NCBI GenBank assembly: GCA_010015805.1
Contig: ML978124.1
Coordinates: forward strand, 682,001 to 746,000
Length of the DNA stretch: 64,000 nt
Direction: 5' to 3'
From: Rhizodiscina lignyota
Taxonomy: Eukaryota; Ascomycota; Dothideomycetes; Aulographales; Rhizodiscinaceae
In this document: positions 32,278-42,961 of the stretch, piece by piece
How the letters are laid out: every line of letters begins with the position of its first letter
Numbering within the stretch: the stretch's first letter is position 1
The notes under the pieces: generated by a model
The model's database searches: none
What the model was told of the DNA's origin: nothing
What the model saw: only the letters and a program-made list of their open reading frames with translations
Made by a program: the position numbers and the translations under genes

Positions 32278-34417
32278 TGGGAATGATTGAACGGAGGGGC
32301 CGTTGGTGGTGTTTTTTAAAGACGTGAGAAGGAGGCTGTCATTCAGCGTGCTGCGGCTAGGAGCCTTGGCTGCCTGCTACGGAGGTGACAAGCCTTAGTC
32401 GCGAAAGGGGATGGATAGCTGCTGCGATGCGGAATGCCTATTTCACTGTAATCAACGGCTGTTTCATGTTCATTAGATACTTTCGGTTGACAAACACGTC
32501 TTTAATTTCACGCTCCGACGCTATGGAGTTGTGTTACTGTGTGGTTGTGGGAGCGTAGCCAAAACTGTCGCGATATGGAGAATGGCAAGACAGTGTGCAA
32601 AAATAATAAGAGCGATCAAGTCAACCACAAATCTTGCAGATGTTAGTTAGTAGTGCCGTACGAGGAGCATAGAAGTATTTATATCAAGATTAAGTTTTTT
32701 AACCAAAAAAAAAAGAGAAATGATGTCTGCCAGAATCGAACTCTTCGCAGTAAAGAGCAAAAAATCTACACCACCTTCCACTCCCAATCTTTCAGATTAG
32801 GAGGGAGGAAGGTGCAGTTGAACCAGCATCACCTGGTTTTTTTGGTATTTAGTATTTTCTTTTGGCCGATCTAGATCAAGTGTTAGTACTGTATAAAAGG
32901 GGCTATAGGCGCACCTTTCGTAAATAAGCTCAGTCTCGCTGCCGCTATGCCACAGCGGCAGGTCATCGACGACTGTGGATATTTAAAAATTGAATATATA
33001 GTTAAGAACATAACACCCACATGCCGGGGCTATATCCCTGCACTGCAGAGCCACTGCTACGAGTTGCTCCTACTCGTGAAGTGATTTAACCCTTTTGAAA
33101 TATCAGTTAAGTAGTGTCTCTGAAAATTAATAAGTGCTTATGGAATAAAAAGCCATTAAGGGAGTTTAAAAGGTAGTAATGTCGAAGAAGTGGCATCAGG
33201 TAGGGTCCGATCTGGCAGCCCTTGGACAAAACAACGAACTCCACACCAAAAAGCGAAGTAAGGACGCTCAAAGACGAAGACCCAGCATAGCACTTTCATC
33301 AATACTTCAAAATGATTGAAAAGTGATGGCAAAAGCAAAGGGGGCAAGGAAATGATTGTACATCGGTTGTACTTGGCGGACACTTGACTTCGCGGCAGAT
33401 ATGCACGTATGGGTTGCGACAGAGGTTTAATAATGAGACAATAAGACAATGATCAATTATCTAGCTACAGATACGATGGTATTAGACATTGAATGGGAAG
33501 ATTCAAGCCTTGCAAGTGGCTCATTATGATCTTTCTGTCTTCGCAGACGTCGGGAGAAGCGTGGGAACTTCCGTCCCATCTCCGGAAGACTGCAGCCGTT
33601 GTCCCCACTCCATCCCTCCAGTTTCCTCATCCCAAAGCGCATAAGGAAACGCTTGAAGTCAATATTGTTGGTTGACCTTTTCCGAACCACTGTAACCTTT
33701 CCATAGTGTCCGGTCACTTCCTAGAGCCAGAATGCCCGAGTTGTCCTCAAACGAAGCAATACCGACATGATTGCAACCCAAAAGTGACGAGAAAGTAGAA
33801 TGAGTTGACAGTACACGAAATTTTCTTTCTTATCGTCCCATATATGTATTAAGTTCTAGTTGATGTTTTCAATGCTTTCTCCTTGTCCTTCAAAATTGGC
33901 CTATCATGCCGTTCATGCTTACCAAGAAGTCCGCTTCGACAGCCTGAAACCTCGTCTGCACCCTAGCAAAATGAAACTCATCTGTCTCCCTCTCGTTACA
34001 TAAGGAAGCTCAAAGGCAATAGAGAATATGGCACTAAGAAAAAAGAGTTGATCATAACGGAGACATTGGGGACACTATTTGGGCATGTCAACAGTGCTGC
34101 GACATTGAACGCCAGTAGCCGACGAGCTCAGTATATGGCCACAGCACTCTCGCCGGCAGTGAGCAACTGGAAGTTGAGAACTTATAATATTATTCCAATT
34201 CCCTCTATAGCGATCCCAGAGCCAATCAACATGCTACTCAATCAATAGCCGAGACACCTGGAAGGACGGCTAACGCTAACGACAGTTTCGATGTGAAGTA
34301 GTAAGGCGTAAAAGAGGGCTCTTGAAAGCTTGAATTGACTCCAATGAGTGCTCTTGAATGTAGCTAGATCATCATCGTTGCGGATCTTCCAATACTGTTG
34401 ACAAAGCCGGCCCATGA
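32278..34417. other. Intergenic, 2.1 kb, AT-rich
   Basis: No convincing gene. A minus-strand 86-codon frame (33457-33717, ends SMSNTIVSVAR) is unrecognised. A B-box-like motif followed by a T run (minus strand, about 32735 to 32700) does not fold as a tRNA. AT-rich tracts at 32640-33180 look like decayed repeats. Confidence 0.45.
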
Positions 34418-36469
34418 TCATCGGGCGTCTACAACTCCCCTTTCAAGGTGCTTCACTGCATCTCTCACCTTGGGGCAGAAGTGCATCTTCAAGATCTCCC
34501 CCTCCCACACCGTTGCAGCAAAAGGGTTACTCCCTTCCCCCCCGCCCTCTCCTCTCAGTGCATCGAATGCGCCATCCCCTTTGCGCTCTTCGGTGTGCCA
34601 CAGAGCTGTTATCTTCCGCCCATGCACCTTGACGACCTTTTGCATAAGCCCAAGCATTGCGAGGGATGATTTTTCTGGCAGCTGAAGAGACGCTGTCATT
34701 AGATTCTTCGCAAAGGCGGCAATGCGCGTGGGTGGGACAGCTCGAACGTTGCTTGCAGGGAGCAGGGCGGACGAGAGTGAACGAATCAATAGGACTGTTG
34801 TTGTCTGAACGTTGACTTTATTTGACGATGGCCGCTGTGTCTCAGGGTCTGATGCGGTAGGATCGGGAAGACGATGTGACTTTGCGCTGAGCTCGATGTC
34901 TGGATTCAGAGATGCGGGAAAAAGTGTCCGATAAAGATGGGTAATGAAGAAATTCAGGTCGAGGTTGAGAGATGTGGATGCAGCGCTAGCATCTTGGCCC
35001 TCGAGAAGTGCAAATGCAGTGATAACACAAAGCAACGACTCGCGGCTGACGTTGCTTGCCGTGTCCTCGTTTTGGTCGTCTATAGATTCATCGATCTCCT
35101 CGTCGTCATCATTTTGGTTATCCGCTCGGGATATGATGTCTCTCAGCGCCTCGAGAATGTCACCAAAGAAGTCTTGGTTAATAAGATGCGCATAACGCGC
35201 CAGTCCTTCCAAAACAGCGCCCGTTAAGCTTGGTGTCCGTGCCTTGAGAACCCGGAAGTACGTCACGAAGACAAGTTTGAGCGTTTCGGCTTGCATGCGG
35301 TCGCGCTCTTCATGGCTGACTGTTGCGTCGGCCTCTTTCATTTCCTTCTCCACAACTTTCTGCTCTCGAAGTATCTTTCGTTGCTTCTTCGTGCGGAATT
35401 CGCGTTTCTCTTTCTGCTTCTTGTCTTTTCCTTGTGTAGACTCGGTGTCTTTGTCGACTCCGGCATGCGATCCTTTGTGTGAGAATTCAGACAGGAGGCG
35501 CAGATGAAGGAAAGTATTTAGGACTGCTTCATCCACGAGGTAATGCTTCGCTTTGGTCATCTTGGTCAGAGTAGTCACGGCATCAAGCGATGCGGTGCCG
35601 TCTTCGTCGGTCGCGAACATGGTCTCAAGAGTTTCTACACACTTGTAAAAGTCTGCATCCTTGCTTCGACTGCTCAACTTTGAGACGAGTATTTTCAGCA
35701 ACTCGCCACGGAAGTTGAAATGGGGCACGGCCAGAAGAAGATTGCATGCACACGATATTGCAACGCTTGCCAGACTGTTTTGTTCTTCAGCTGCCTCAGC
35801 TCCCCTGCGTGTTGCGTATTCCGAAAGAACCTGCAAGTATTGCTGATAACCACCAACAAGGGATTGTTCGAAATTGCGCAGCCGTCGCACCTCTTTCGAC
35901 AGTTTGGCCTTTGCATCCTCTTCAGTGTGTGGCCGTATCCGGTAGCCCGGTATAATGTCTTTGTATACAGCTAGCTGCGTTGCCAGCGCCAACTTCTTTA
36001 CTGTAACATTCGCCGACTCGCCGATGTTCGCTATCGTCCGAAGAGAACCGACGTGCTCCTCCGGGTCCTCATTTACAAGGGTCGCTAGTCGTGCTAGTTC
36101 CTCCTTCGCCTTGAATACCTGCTGCTTTGGGGTGATTGACGGCACAGCCTGTTGTACCTCCTCTTCCTCCGTGCTTGCTTGCTCAATTCCGCGGTCGGAA
36201 GTAAGAAAGCTGTCTACCTCTTCATTGTCCGAAGCCTGTGACACCTCTTGTTCCACCCATCCTTCATCCGTCCGAATCGGCAATTTGGTGACTTCCTTGC
36301 TCTTCTTGAGCTTCCGTGGTCGCTGCTCATATGCTTGCTCGAGATCCCATTTTTCTGCGCTTCGGGCAAATGCGCTGTCTGCAGGTGCAAGAATGGAAGA
36401 GGGCGGGGCTTTCTGGCTCGGATCGAGCGCAGGCGGAGATAGTCGCCTCCTTTTCGCTGGTCGCGACAT
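34418..36469 (-). CDS. noc3: NOC3, nucleolar complex-associated protein 3
   Basis: Nucleolar factor in intranuclear transport and assembly of pre-60S ribosomes (with NOC2), also implicated in replication initiation in yeast. 683 residues, one exon, from the ATG at 36469 (MSRPAKRRRLSPP, a basic nuclear start). Conserved: LATQLAVYKDIIPGYRIRP, LSKEVRRLRNFEQSLVGGYQ, FNFRGELLKILVSKL, a basic coiled-coil EFRTKKQRKILREQK, and the C-terminal CBF/NOC domain ending FHLCPKV-like FCPKVRDAVKHL. The same frame stays open upstream to ATGs at 36616 and 36619; I prefer 36469 because the upstream peptide is not family-like. Divergent from nip7. Confidence 0.92.
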   Translation of the reverse strand: MSRPAKRRRLSPPALDPSQKAPPSSILAPADSAFARSAEKWDLEQAYEQRPRKLKKSKEVTKLPIRTDEGWVEQEVSQASDNEEVDSFLTSDRGIEQASTEEEEVQQAVPSITPKQQVFKAKEELARLATLVNEDPEEHVGSLRTIANIGESANVTVKKLALATQLAVYKDIIPGYRIRPHTEEDAKAKLSKEVRRLRNFEQSLVGGYQQYLQVLSEYATRRGAEAAEEQNSLASVAISCACNLLLAVPHFNFRGELLKILVSKLSSRSKDADFYKCVETLETMFATDEDGTASLDAVTTLTKMTKAKHYLVDEAVLNTFLHLRLLSEFSHKGSHAGVDKDTESTQGKDKKQKEKREFRTKKQRKILREQKVVEKEMKEADATVSHEERDRMQAETLKLVFVTYFRVLKARTPSLTGAVLEGLARYAHLINQDFFGDILEALRDIISRADNQNDDDEEIDESIDDQNEDTASNVSRESLLCVITAFALLEGQDASAASTSLNLDLNFFITHLYRTLFPASLNPDIELSAKSHRLPDPTASDPETQRPSSNKVNVQTTTVLLIRSLSSALLPASNVRAVPPTRIAAFAKNLMTASLQLPEKSSLAMLGLMQKVVKVHGRKITALWHTEERKGDGAFDALRGEGGGEGSNPFAATVWEGEILKMHFCPKVRDAVKHLERGVVDAR

Positions 36470-36682
36470 GATTCTCTCTGGATTTTTGAATTTGCGGTTG
36501 TGATGCCCGCTTGCAAAAAAATTATGGGCGATTCGGCTCATCTTCGGGTCGCATAAAGCTCCCCTCCGCAATATATCGCCAATTTTTTTTCTGATGCACC
36601 ATCCTCCAACTTCCATCATCCTTCGCCTCCTCCAATTCTACAAAGTATATCAGCAGAAATCTGGTGCTAAAAAAAATCCGTC
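36470..36682. promoter_or_regulatory. Shared promoter of noc3 and nip7
   Basis: 213 bp separate the start codons of two divergent 60S-assembly genes. The stretch includes a poly-A/T run (36579-36591) and another A run near 36669. Co-regulation as ribosome-biogenesis genes is an inference from placement. Confidence 0.55.
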
Positions 36683-37318
36683 ATGCGCCAGTTAACAGAA
36701 AAAGAAACCGAGACGCTCTTCTCCAAACTTGCCAACTACACCGGTCGTTCCCTCACGCACCTCATCCAACCTCCGTCGTCTGAATCCTCAGACCCAAAGA
36801 ACCCTTCATCAGAACGGCATGTTTTCCGCATACAAAATAACCGTGTCTACTACGTCCGCGAATCCATTGCCAATCTCGCGACCTCCGTTGCAAGAGCGAA
36901 TCTTCTTTCCCTTGGAACGTGCCTCGGAAAGTTCACAAAAACGGGGAAATTCAGACTGCACATCACAGCCTTGGATGTGATTGCTCCACATGCGAGATAC
37001 AAGATGTGGATCAAGCCGAACGGAGAGATGCCCTTTCTGTATGGCGGTAACATTGTGAAGGCACATGTGGGGAGGTGGAGCGAGGATTGTCCCGAGCATC
37101 AAGGAGTCGTGGTATTCTCTATGTCGGATACGCCATTGGTATGCAGCCGAATGATGTTCGGAAAATGCGATTCCCTTACTAATATGTTACAGGGCTTTGG
37201 GATTTCCGCAAGATCCACCGCCGAAGCTCGACGATTGGAACCTACAGGCATCACGACGTTCAGACAGGCAGACGTGGGAGAATATCTGCGGGAAGAGGAT
37301 ACATTGTTTGCTACATGA
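36683..37318 (+). CDS. nip7: NIP7, 60S ribosome biogenesis protein with PUA domain
   Basis: Binds pre-60S particles and is needed for 27S pre-rRNA processing. Exons 36683-37138 and 37193-37318 give 193 residues. N-terminal domain MRQLTEKETETLFSKLANYT through SLGTCLGKFTKTGKF; C-terminal PUA domain with NGEMPFLYGGNIVKAHVGR and GFGISARSTAEARRLEPT, ending FRQADVGEYLREEDTLF. The 54-bp intron (GTATGC..CAG, branch-like TTACTAAT) has length divisible by three and no stop in frame, so retention would insert 18 residues within the PUA domain. The conserved junction MSDTPL-GFGISARS argues that it is spliced out. Confidence 0.93.
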   Translation: MRQLTEKETETLFSKLANYTGRSLTHLIQPPSSESSDPKNPSSERHVFRIQNNRVYYVRESIANLATSVARANLLSLGTCLGKFTKTGKFRLHITALDVIAPHARYKMWIKPNGEMPFLYGGNIVKAHVGRWSEDCPEHQGVVVFSMSDTPLVCSRMMFGKCDSLTNMLQGFGISARSTAEARRLEPTGITTFRQADVGEYLREEDTLFAT

Positions 37319-37877
37319 TGCAACTTGGCTACGGACAAAGCTTTCGTATCCAACAGCCACTGATCTAGAAGCCGACGGCAAGGTCCAGTCATTACTGTCA
37401 CCGCCTGGAAAGAGAAAGGGAACGCACAGCAATGCCTGCTTCATGGTCTGCACCATGTTAAAGAATGGACAGCAGTAGATGAGAAAGACACTCTACCTGC
37501 TGCAGACTACTTGAGCAGAAGGATTGGTCAATAATTCGACCATCGACGGACGATACAGCCACGAGCATCAGCTCTTCCGAGCCATATTTTCCCTCTTCAG
37601 CAGTTCAAGAGCATGGCTCGAACAATGTATTATCATCACAACGAACTCAAGACATGATTCTGCTTCCGTCTCAACTCGCTGTATCCAATTATAGCTTCAT
37701 GGAGACTCCACGTGCCCCGCGCTAATCTCGCGATCAGACCCACTTTCGAACGCCACAACCGAAGCCACATATGCACCCCTGAGCTTGAATTTTAAAAAAT
37801 CCAATAAGATAAGCTGTCGCCCGCCATGAAGTTCATTTCTCTTCCTCACCTCTCATATCTTCCCCTCTATCGGAGCG
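37319..37877. other. Intergenic, nip7 to hypothetical gene
   Basis: About 560 bp, no gene seen. Confidence 0.5.
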
Positions 37878-39548
37878 ATGGCCCAAAATACCGCGACAAA
37901 CGTGATCACATACGTCGGCGTTCCCCTCGCCGTCCTCGGCGTCCTACCTACACTCAGCACAACGATCAAGTCCATCATCACCGCTCGCGCGATCCAGCAC
38001 TCCCTCTTCGCTAATGGCGTCCACGATGCTCTGACACGCTCCTCCCTTCTAAGCGGAATCATCGAAATCGAAGTACCGAGAAAATCCATAACGCCGCTGG
38101 AAAGGAATGAAAAGGGATATTGGGATATGAATGAGCACAGAAGCAGTCTGAGAGGTGGAAGCTGGACGACTTTCTACTGGAAGGAGATGGTTATTGGCGT
38201 GAAGAGCTATCGCGTTCAATATCATGACGAACTGGTGCAGCCGCAAGCCGAGATTGGGTTCGAGGCGCTCATCGCATTTCTGCTTGATAGAGGGGCGGTG
38301 CCCAATGTGTCAGGGTTTGCAGATTTAAGAAGCAGTGGCTTGTGGACGCCGGCAGGGACGAAGCTGTTACTGAGTCCGTGTACGAGCGATGCTGTGCTGA
38401 TGGTTGCGCGGAGCGATGATAGCGATGGAATATTGAGTCTGAGCCTGGCATGGGAGGAAAGCTGGGACAAGAGATGGGATGAGAGACTACCACCATACTG
38501 GGTCAGAGTCAGACCATCCAGGAGCAGGAAGCGAAAGCGAACTTCCGGTGCGCAGGATGGCAAGAGCAGTGGAGATGTGGCCGGCAAAGTCAAAGAAATA
38601 AAGGACAAAGAGGAGAACGAAGCATCCGAGTCTACCAGCGTTGTGAGCGAGCCATGTCCCTCTCCGGTACGACTGCGTATAGTCGCCACAGGAGTTGACC
38701 AGGCTTATCACGAAGACTTCCAAAAATCCCCTGTACATCTCCATCATTTTCGACATCCAACCTCTGATCACGCCTCCATGTCCCCTACCTGTCTCTGGTT
38801 CAATGCTGCCATAACCGCATTGGGTGCACCGCTTGGCGGTCTTTGGTCCTTCATCATTCCCAACCACATCAGCACCTTCTCCCACCGCGAATCGATTCCA
38901 TGTGGCGTACTCGTGCTGCTTGGGCTGCTCTCCGATGCCGAAGCCCCAAGCTGGCGCAGTCCAACGGATGAGAACGAGGAGGAAGAGTTGTTCGACAAAC
39001 ACCAGCGCTTCGTGAAGAGCGCGCGAGAGATGACGAAAGAGCTGAGGATGCCACCCGAACAAGCGCGGGAAGCGAGAATGGCGAGAATGCAAGAAGAGGC
39101 AGAACGGATGCAGAGGGATAGGCTGAAAGCGCAGTTGAAACAGGAGAGAAGGGCGGAGAATGAGATGAGAGATGCACTAGCAAGTCCAAGAATTGGTGTG
39201 CAGATAGTGGGCGAGGCGGCGAGGAAATGGTTGATCAAGAGTGAGGAGATGGATGAAGAGTATGGCGCTACATTCAGGGACGTTGTAGAGGCGACGTTGT
39301 ACGATATGGTCAAGGAGCAAGAGCTGGCACATACGGTGGCTGAGATGCTGGAGCGGTGGAGGAACTGGACTGAGAACGGAGGGATGACCAAGTCAAATTT
39401 TGAAGACGTGAAGAAAGAGCTAAAGATATTTTGCTTGGCGGCGTGCATGCTTGCACTCATCAGAGAGACAAATACGCATCCCGCTGGAAGCGTTGTAAGT
39501 GATCTACAAGAATGTCTGCGGATGTGGAGAAAGGTTAGACTGGGCTAA
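37878..39548 (+). CDS. Conserved fungal hypothetical protein with N-terminal membrane segment
   Basis: 556 residues, one exon, ATG at 37878 (GCGATGGCCC). The N-terminus (ITYVGVPLAVLGVLPTLSTT) is a probable membrane anchor. The domain that follows reads LRGGSWTTFYWKEMVIGVKS, PQAEIGFEALIAFLLDRGAV and LRSSGLWTPAGTKLLLSP, a pattern I associate with uncharacterised filamentous-fungal proteins. A basic Arg/Lys patch (RSRKRKRT) and a long charged coiled-coil (about residues 375-430, EQAREARMARMQEEAERMQR) lie in the C-terminal half. Function unknown. Confidence 0.75.
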   Translation: MAQNTATNVITYVGVPLAVLGVLPTLSTTIKSIITARAIQHSLFANGVHDALTRSSLLSGIIEIEVPRKSITPLERNEKGYWDMNEHRSSLRGGSWTTFYWKEMVIGVKSYRVQYHDELVQPQAEIGFEALIAFLLDRGAVPNVSGFADLRSSGLWTPAGTKLLLSPCTSDAVLMVARSDDSDGILSLSLAWEESWDKRWDERLPPYWVRVRPSRSRKRKRTSGAQDGKSSGDVAGKVKEIKDKEENEASESTSVVSEPCPSPVRLRIVATGVDQAYHEDFQKSPVHLHHFRHPTSDHASMSPTCLWFNAAITALGAPLGGLWSFIIPNHISTFSHRESIPCGVLVLLGLLSDAEAPSWRSPTDENEEEELFDKHQRFVKSAREMTKELRMPPEQAREARMARMQEEAERMQRDRLKAQLKQERRAENEMRDALASPRIGVQIVGEAARKWLIKSEEMDEEYGATFRDVVEATLYDMVKEQELAHTVAEMLERWRNWTENGGMTKSNFEDVKKELKIFCLAACMLALIRETNTHPAGSVVSDLQECLRMWRKVRLG

Positions 39549-39691
39549 AGAGCTTTGTTAAATGTTCACCTCAGCTCTAACACAAGCTTCCAAAGCGCTA
39601 TTGCTGCGTACGATGCAACTGTTCTCATCCTCCACGACCTTATTTACAGTTTTGAAATACGCCGTCTCCGGTTCACCCCGCACGACTAAAA

Positions 39692-40675
39692 TCAATTTTG
39701 GACATTGGTTATCAAGTCGTCATTGGTCGCCACCTGCCAGACAGCATCGACCAGTCCTTCATCATTATGTCGCATCCATCTCATGCCTCTTGTCCTGTAT
39801 GACTTCCCATCCGGCTGAACAGTGGAACCGTTACTCGCTTTGAATGGACTAGAAAATGTGCCTAGCCAGATGAATTCGATGGCCGTGAGGTGGCCTTCGG
39901 CAAGGATGTATTCATCATGCGCGAGCAAATCCGGGAACGATGTCTCGTATCTATCGAACAAAGCAAGCAACGCATCTCGGCCGTGCTTGGTGCCTTGATC
40001 TGTAAGCACTTGAACATCAGTGGTAGTGAGGGCGGCGTTCGACTTTGTCTTGCGAAGGTTGAAGTTCTTGTTGAACTGCGACGCTACGTTCTTGATCTTC
40101 TCTTGATATTCCTTCTCCGTTGGGGGAGTGCTGATGAGTTTGATATCCTGAAACTTGCCAACCTTCTGTTTCCCGGTTACCTGCAGCTGGAGAATGTCGT
40201 TCTCATTGACCGTGATCAGGCGATTGAGCAGGACATCCTCGTCAAAGAGCATAAACTCGCCGTTGAGTATCTCAATGGCGTTTCCTGATGGCGGTACACC
40301 ATTAAACTCGCCCGTCTGATGTCCCTGGAAGTAGTACAGTATCGCGGCTTTGTTCCCGTCGTTCACGTGGATATGATCGCTGATTTTGATGTCGGGAGCC
40401 CAAGAGTCAAAGCTATCCAATCCCTCTACAAAGGGTTTTCGACCAAGGCTGTCCACGTCATTCGCTGTCCAATCTATGGACACCGACGCCAGGGCACCAT
40501 TTGCCTTCCTACCTGTGTCTCTCTTGTTGAAGTTCATGTGGAAGGTGGCAGAGTTCTTGGCCAGCTGTTTCTCGTATGATGGCGAGAAAGGCGCGGTGCA
40601 AAGGAGAGGGGTTGAGGAGCATGATGCGGCAACGGCCGGTGAAACAAGGACGTTCAAGAGCGATTGTGGACGCAT
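39692..40675 (-). CDS. Secreted protein with two SnoaL-like domains
   Basis: 327 residues, one exon. The N-terminus MRPQSLLNVLVSPAVAASCS looks like a signal peptide. Two SnoaL/NTF2-like halves follow: about residues 45-180 (HIHVNDGNKAAILYYFQGH, NGEFMLFDEDVLLNRLITVN) and about 205-320 (LTDQGTKHGRDALLALFDR, ECILAEGHL-like YILAEGHLTAIEFIWLGTF). SnoaL folds include polyketide cyclases and small isomerases, but many fungal members have no known reaction. It lies upstream of the secreted-peptide block; a shared pathway is not shown. Confidence 0.72.
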   Translation of the reverse strand: MRPQSLLNVLVSPAVAASCSSTPLLCTAPFSPSYEKQLAKNSATFHMNFNKRDTGRKANGALASVSIDWTANDVDSLGRKPFVEGLDSFDSWAPDIKISDHIHVNDGNKAAILYYFQGHQTGEFNGVPPSGNAIEILNGEFMLFDEDVLLNRLITVNENDILQLQVTGKQKVGKFQDIKLISTPPTEKEYQEKIKNVASQFNKNFNLRKTKSNAALTTTDVQVLTDQGTKHGRDALLALFDRYETSFPDLLAHDEYILAEGHLTAIEFIWLGTFSSPFKASNGSTVQPDGKSYRTRGMRWMRHNDEGLVDAVWQVATNDDLITNVQN

Positions 40676-42961
40676 TGTCGATAAAAAAAAAATGGATATC
40701 AGAATGACTGGATTGGGTGACTGTCGTGCCGCGAACGCTCAAGAATGGATGAACGACAGTGAAGTCACTTTCGGCGCGCTCTGCTTCGTGAAACGATTAT
40801 TGGGTTGCCCTCCAATTTATATTGAAGTCCATCTTTGTCGAGACGCTCTTCCCATTGCTTTCATCGCGTATTCGCTGAACCGGGTGAAAGACTATTATCA
40901 TTTTATTGCTGTATGTCGATTCCTAAGCGTGCTCGTCGACTCCGGTGAAGCTTCCCTCCCGTTCATCGGCAGCATCGTATCGTCTAGCAAAGAAAGAATG
41001 ACGCTAAACACGAACTGGTGGAGCGGTTGAAGAAGGGTGAAAGGAATGCTGCCGTCAAAGGGTAGGAGGCTTAGTCACCGCCAACTGGCGCTTTAAAATG
41101 AAATGATTCCTAATTGTTGGGCCCCCTTCGAGATGCAAATCGAGATGGTGATCAACGAAAACAGATACTAGCAAGGAGTGGAATTGATGAATGGAAAGAC
41201 TAATATCAAATGATAAAAGAGACGATAGGAGGATGGAAAATTGGCATGATCATCTGTGACTAAGCTCACCGACTCCCGCCAATTTTGCTCCTGTTCACGA
41301 CCTGTAGAGCGCCACAAAGCCACCAGGTAATTATACTGAGATTTCTTCGCGTATCTAAGCTCATAGATAGTGAATCAATGTGCATCTTTCAAGGAGACTG
41401 GTCGCGAACTGTGCACAGCTGAGGCTGAGAACTTTGCAAAGGTGAACGCGATCTGATGAGAGTGGGTATTCAACACAGAAAAGCGGAAATCCTAACCACA
41501 GTGAGGGCATATCGGATATCCATCGGGCAGTGGCTTGAAGCAGCTCGCCTTGATGAGAGACGCTCAGGCCGTACATAGTCAGTAGTACCTTGGGCACACG
41601 ACATGATGACATACCCTGCGAGTTCGGATGACAAGACCGTACAACCTTGGAATTCATTTACAGAGACCTCGAAGAAATGCTCAATCATCATGCTGTGTTC
41701 ATTCAGACTTGCGAGCATTATACAAACGAGGGAAGGAGACGTTGCGAAGGAGGGTGGTGCGGAAGGCTGTGTGATCTCGCTGCAAGTTAATGGGCACATG
41801 ATCAGTGGCCAAAGAATGCGGAGAAGTGCTTGAAAAGGGAATCGCTCAAATGTACTCCGTAGTTGAGCACATTGTGAAGGGTGAAGAGTACTTTCAGCCG
41901 CATGCTTTGCTTGGTTCACCGTTCAATGGTCTTCGTCGTGGGCGCTGTGGCGCATGGCATATTCCAAAAGGAGCTTGAGCAGTTTACGATTATTTATGTG
42001 CTTTGGATGTTGGGTATCGCCTGGCCAATGCCGTTGCGTTACAGACGGCATTTTATCCATGCCCTGCGTCGATCTGGCGGGTTATGGGGGCCAGGGGAAG
42101 GCTTAGCAACTTAAATCTAGGTACCCCGGACCCGTCATTGGGTGCCGATCACCCCCTATCCGTATACTTTCCTCAAGACAGCTCCCTAGTGCTCAATGCC
42201 ATTCGCACCTACAACCTTGACTTGCCAAGTAAGTACCTGAACCTCACAATACTGCTTGGTTGATTTTTACGATGATGACCGCTAGGCATTCTCCAGTTAC
42301 GGAGGGTGTGGCCGTACTCGCAAAGGGATGGATGGCTGCACTCGAAGGCTACCTACAGAGTGCCGAATCAGATCCACCTTCCATTGCACGGAACTCTGGC
42401 TCCAGAATTCTATCTTTGTACTTTTCTGATGATCTCACTGTTTCTCCTCGTATCCCGTGTCACTTTGTAAAGAGTAAAAGGTTCAATCCTATGGGACGCA
42501 AACTAGGAATCTATGGCGCTGGAATGTCCTGTTGGGCCATTTCCGCTCACCTCGCCGAGACTTCTCACCACTTCTCGTATTTGGTATCACATTAACCAAC
42601 TCAACAACTGGATGCCCCAAAGACATGCAAATTGGATGAGTAAGATTCAGCTGCAGGTACCCGACCCAGAGCGAGCTGAGAAGTAAAGATCAATGCTTGA
42701 GGTGGAGTAGCGAGCTGCTATTGGACTTGCCTACCATCCAAGCTTGCTATCTGGCTTCGTACGAGTAACTTCGCCTTCAGTATGCGAGGCCGAAAGGGCT
42801 CTAGAGTTATGCTACCTCGAGTATATAAAGTGGTCAAGATTCGTACTTTCTGCTCGACATCAGCGACAACAGCGACAACAGCAGTCTGACAATTCATCAT
42901 CTCACGGAGCAACAAGTCCATTCTTTTATTCAAGTTCACTTCTTCAAGTTCTCCAGCAGCA
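40676..42961. other. Intergenic, 2.3 kb, with an unresolved gene-like stretch
   Basis: Between 41880 and 42600 the plus strand has frames that look more protein-like than their surroundings (ALDVGYRLANAVALQTAFY, then LGADHPLSVYFPQDSSLVLN, ending before a possible GTAAGT donor at about 42230). I could not assemble an uninterrupted gene or name a family. The rest shows nothing. Confidence 0.4.
42821..42829 (+). promoter_or_regulatory. TATA box of the six-cysteine secreted protein gene
   Basis: GTATATAAA lies about 135 bp upstream of the start codon at 42962, followed by a long CT/CA-rich leader. A strong TATA is typical of highly induced fungal secreted-protein genes. Confidence 0.55.

Noticed and set aside
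32700-32830. Possible tRNA or SINE on the minus strand with T-run terminator
   Set aside because: B-box-like GAGTTCGATTC and a poly-T are present, but the T-stem mismatches and there is no A-box or acceptor pairing. Left as undefined DNA.
36470-36619. N-terminal extension of NOC3
   Set aside because: Open in frame with ATGs, but the added peptide is not family-like and nearly reaches the nip7 start. Treated as 5' leader.
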